Of a stretch of DNA of 9,044 nt, positions 7,579-9,044 are shown one piece after another. The DNA is from Desulfatirhabdium butyrativorans (GTDB lineage Bacteria; Desulfobacterota; Desulfobacteria; Desulfobacterales; JAIFKL01). Position 1 is the stretch's first letter. Every line of letters starts with the position of its first letter. The translations under genes were made by a program, and so were the position numbers. The notes beneath the pieces were generated by a model, which saw nothing but the letters and a program-made list of their open reading frames with translations, ran no database searches and was not told where the DNA came from. The stretch is taken from NCBI GenBank assembly GCA_022736535.1, contig DZCT01000196.1, positions 1 to 9,044 on the forward strand, written 5' to 3'.

Positions 7579-7617
7579 GTAGAGACGCAAAATCTTGCGT
7601 CTCTGCTCGGAATGACA
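7579..7617. repeat. GTAGAGACGC hairpin fused to a TCAGAATGACA-type remnant
   Basis: AGAGACGCAA (7581-7590) and TTGCGTCTCT (7595-7604) form a perfect 10-bp stem with an AATC loop, the same family as the element inside the helicase gene. It runs directly into GCTCGGAATGACA (7605-7617), one base off the outer arm of the 4055-4240 palindromes, so two repeat families are joined here. It lies 14 bp after the stop of the preceding gene. Confidence 0.75.
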
Positions 7618-7644
7618 TGAAATAAAGATTTCTCCTCAAGAGAT

Positions 7645-7740
7645 AAAGTTTCTCGCAAAGAACGCAAAGAACGCAAAGGTTTAAAAGTTTTCAGATATTC
7701 TTTGCGGACTCTGCGCCCTTTGCGAGAAACTTTTTTATTT
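7645..7740 (+). terminator. Large inverted repeat ending in a T-run, upstream of cooF
   Basis: Arms 7645-7678 (AAAGTTTCTCGCAAAG...) and 7700-7733 (...CTTTGCGAGAAACTTT) are 34 bp and match at 29 positions, separated by 21 bp. The right arm runs into TTTTTTATTT (7731-7740). The stem plus T-run could end transcription from the large-gene pair. The arms belong to the TTTGCG repeat family of 3965-3984 and 4293-4312, so this may be a repeat element that happens to act as a terminator. The inverted repeat is certain; terminator activity is inference. Confidence 0.6.
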
Positions 7741-7751
7741 CGGAATCAAAG

Positions 7752-7760
7752 AAAGGAGGT
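7752..7760 (+). promoter_or_regulatory. Strong ribosome binding site of cooF
   Basis: AAAGGAGGT is close to a full anti-Shine-Dalgarno complement and lies 3 nt before ATG 7764. It is the strongest such site in the window, consistent with high expression of a metabolic operon. Confidence 0.85.
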
Positions 7761-7763
7761 ACC

Positions 7764-8339
7764 ATGAAACAAGTCGTGGTTCACCCGGAAAGATGCTTGG
7801 GATGTATGCAGTGCCAGCTTGCCTGTGCCACTGCCCATTCCCGAAGCAAAACCCTGTTTGCCGCTACGCTGGAAAAGCCTCTGCCCAAACCGAGAGTCCA
7901 TATCGGCGCGGGATTGTACGGCGAAGGTTTTCCGAACCGTTGCAGACATTGCGACCCTGCACCCTGCATGTCCGCGTGTCTGCCCGGAGCAATTTTCCGT
8001 GATTCGGCAAGCGGCACGGTTCTTGTTAATGCGGACAGGTGCATCAACTGCGCTTCCTGCGCGATGGCATGTCCCTTCGGCGTGATTCGCTATCATGAAG
8101 ATGCGTCCGCTTTGCCCGGAAAAACCGTCGCGCTCAAATGTGACAACTGCCTTGAGCGTCAGGCAAAAGACATGATTCCCGCGTGCGTGGAAGCCTGCAA
8201 ATCCGGCGCACTGACCTTTGAGGAACTCTCTGACGCCATGAAACGGAAAACAGACCAAGTTGCAGCGAGCATGTCGCCGGAGGTGAGAGGTTCGGGGTTC
8301 GGGGTGAGAGGTCGCTCCGTTCTGGCTGCCAACCTCTGA
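7764..8339 (+). CDS. cooF: CooF-type 4x[4Fe-4S] electron-transfer protein
   Basis: This iron-sulfur protein carries electrons from carbon monoxide dehydrogenase to an acceptor such as a membrane hydrogenase; it is assigned to CooF because cooS follows directly. Sixteen cysteines in the 191 residues suit four [4Fe-4S] clusters: C11-x2-C14-x2-C17-x3-C21, C60-x2-C63-x4-C68-x3-C72, C93-x2-C96-x2-C99-x3-C103 and C126-x2-C129-x11-C141-x3-C145. No signal peptide or Tat motif is present, so it acts in the cytoplasm, as CooF does, unlike the periplasmic relatives of the DmsB/HybA type that share this fold. The Fe-S region ends near residue 150. The last residues (about 173-191, PEVRGSGFGVRGR onward) and the stop codon are encoded by the inverted repeat at 8281-8363, so the native tail may have been replaced. 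The family assignment is firm; the redox partner beyond CooS is not visible here. Confidence 0.88.
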   Translation: MKQVVVHPERCLGCMQCQLACATAHSRSKTLFAATLEKPLPKPRVHIGAGLYGEGFPNRCRHCDPAPCMSACLPGAIFRDSASGTVLVNADRCINCASCAMACPFGVIRYHEDASALPGKTVALKCDNCLERQAKDMIPACVEACKSGALTFEELSDAMKRKTDQVAASMSPEVRGSGFGVRGRSVLAANL

Positions 8340-8363
8340 CCCCTGACCTCTAACCCCTAACCT
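8281..8363. repeat. G-rich/C-rich inverted repeat across the cooF stop
   Basis: Arms 8281-8312 (AGGTGAGAGGTTCGGGG...) and 8332-8363 (...TAACCCCTAACCT) are 32 bp each and match as reverse complements at 25 positions, with a 19-bp loop. The minus strand reads as a degenerate AGGTTAGGGGTTAGAGG series. The left arm lies within cooF, the stop codon (8337-8339) within the right arm, and the arm ends 2 bp before the cooS Shine-Dalgarno site. The transcript hairpin could influence the CooF:CooS ratio or protect mRNA; no T-run follows, so it is not an obvious terminator. Confidence 0.75.
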
Positions 8364-8364
8364 G

Positions 8365-8369
8365 AAGGA
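8365..8369 (+). promoter_or_regulatory. Ribosome binding site of cooS
   Basis: AAGGA lies 9 nt before ATG 8379, with an A-rich spacer, immediately after the inverted repeat that spans the end of cooF. Confidence 0.75.
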
Positions 8370-8378
8370 AAAAAAACA

Positions 8379-9044
8379 ATGACAAAGACATACAAAGAAA
8401 ATACCGTCACCGAAGACGGTCAGTTGTTGTTGAAGAAAGCGGAAAAAGATCAGATTGAAACCGTATGGGATCGCTACAAAGCGCAACTGCCCCAGTGCGG
8501 ATATTGCGAAATGGGCTTGAGCTGCCGAATCTGCATCATGGGCCCCTGCCGCATAGACCCTTTCGGCGAGGGACCTCGGCGGGGCGTCTGCGGCGCGGAC
8601 GCGGACATTATCGTTGCCCGGAATCTCTGCCGCATGATTGCCGCAGGCGCGGCGGCACATTCAGATCACGGACGTGATCTGGTGGAAGTGCTGGCTTCAG
8701 TCGCGGAGGGCAATGCCCCGGGCTATGACATCAAAGATGCGGAAAAACTGAAACGGGTTGCAGCAGAATACGGCATCGTGAGCGAAGGAAAAGACTCGCT
8801 GAAAATTGCCGGAGAATTGGCTCATGCCATGCAGGAGGATTTCGGCACGCGGAAAAAAGAACTCACGTTAGTCAAACGAGCGCCGGAAAAACGCCGTGAG
8901 ATATGGAAAAAAATAGGCGTCACGCCACGAGGCATTGACCGGGAAACCTCGGAGACCATGCACCGAACCCACATGGGCGTTGACAACGGCTGGCAGAGCC
9001 TGCTCCTGCACGGAATACGCAATGCGCTTTCCGACGGCTGGGGC
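8379..9044 (+). CDS. cooS: Anaerobic Ni-Fe CO dehydrogenase catalytic subunit, 3'-partial
   Basis: CooS interconverts CO and CO2 (CO + H2O to CO2 + 2 H+ + 2 e-) at a Ni-Fe-S C-cluster, passing electrons through the B- and D-clusters. The first 222 residues are present and the frame runs off the right edge; the family is usually about 630 residues. The N-terminal cluster region is clear: CGYCEMGLSCRICIMGPCRI starts at C40, and C49, C52, C57 and C71 (C-x2-C-x4-C-x13-C) match the B-cluster ligands. The D-cluster differs from the common CX7C form: C40 and C43 give CX2C, and the position of the second canonical Cys is S48. Downstream, RNLCRMIAAGAAAHSDHGRD and THMGVDNGWQSLLLHG are typical of the family, while the C-cluster ligands lie beyond the edge. 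It begins 39 bp after cooF with its own Shine-Dalgarno site and is very probably co-transcribed with it. An accessory gene such as cooC would be expected further right but cannot be seen. Confidence 0.95.
   Translation, partial: MTKTYKENTVTEDGQLLLKKAEKDQIETVWDRYKAQLPQCGYCEMGLSCRICIMGPCRIDPFGEGPRRGVCGADADIIVARNLCRMIAAGAAAHSDHGRDLVEVLASVAEGNAPGYDIKDAEKLKRVAAEYGIVSEGKDSLKIAGELAHAMQEDFGTRKKELTLVKRAPEKRREIWKKIGVTPRGIDRETSETMHRTHMGVDNGWQSLLLHGIRNALSDGWG

Noticed and set aside
7565..7763. A CooA-type (CRP-family) operator before cooF.
   Set aside because: I looked for a TGTCA-N6-CGACA-like palindrome and saw none. The only TGACA sequence here belongs to a repeat remnant.
7746..8660. A 304-codon open frame on the minus strand opposite cooF and cooS.
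   Set aside because: It runs antisense to two clearly identified genes and its translation has no recognisable domain. It also reads through the inverted repeat, so it is a shadow of the coding strand.

Overview
The window holds four genes, all on the + strand, plus an unusually dense set of small palindromic repeats. The organism is probably an anaerobic bacterium, and a sulfate-reducing Desulfobacterota lineage fits best. The support is an anaerobic Ni-Fe carbon monoxide dehydrogenase (CooS) with a CX2C-type D-cluster motif of the kind I recall from Desulfovibrio vulgaris, its CooF ferredoxin partner, moderate GC, strong Shine-Dalgarno sites, and many dispersed hairpin repeats between genes. 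The taxonomic call is inference.

Left part (2-7564): two very large genes in the same orientation. The first is cut by the left edge (1286 codons visible, reading frame still open at base 2). It encodes a superfamily 2 helicase: a Walker A site, a DE-type motif II, and RecA2 motifs V and VI can all be read, flanked by about 400 residues before and about 370 after that I do not recognise. The second encodes a 1076-residue protein of no family I recognise. It is mostly helical, but its last third alternates strands and helices in an order resembling an RNase H/PIWI fold without the usual catalytic acids. The pair looks like an accessory, possibly anti-mobile-element, two-protein module. This is the best candidate for something undescribed here. 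The functional reading rests on the helicase motifs and gene pairing only.

Between and inside these genes (2425-2454, 3863-4333, 7565-7763, 8281-8363) lie at least five families of palindromic or inverted repeats. One sits in frame inside the helicase gene. Another forms the last codons and stop of cooF. The 471-bp gap between the two large genes consists almost entirely of such elements, which argues against simple tight translational coupling.

Right part (7752-9044): cooF and the start of cooS, 39 bp apart and evidently one operon. CooS oxidises CO (or reduces CO2), and CooF, with 16 cysteines for four [4Fe-4S] clusters, carries the electrons onward to a hydrogenase or another acceptor outside the window. 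A long inverted repeat ending in a T-run lies just upstream and could insulate this operon from the large-gene pair. No RNA genes, CRISPR arrays, transposase genes or convincing sigma-70 promoters were found.
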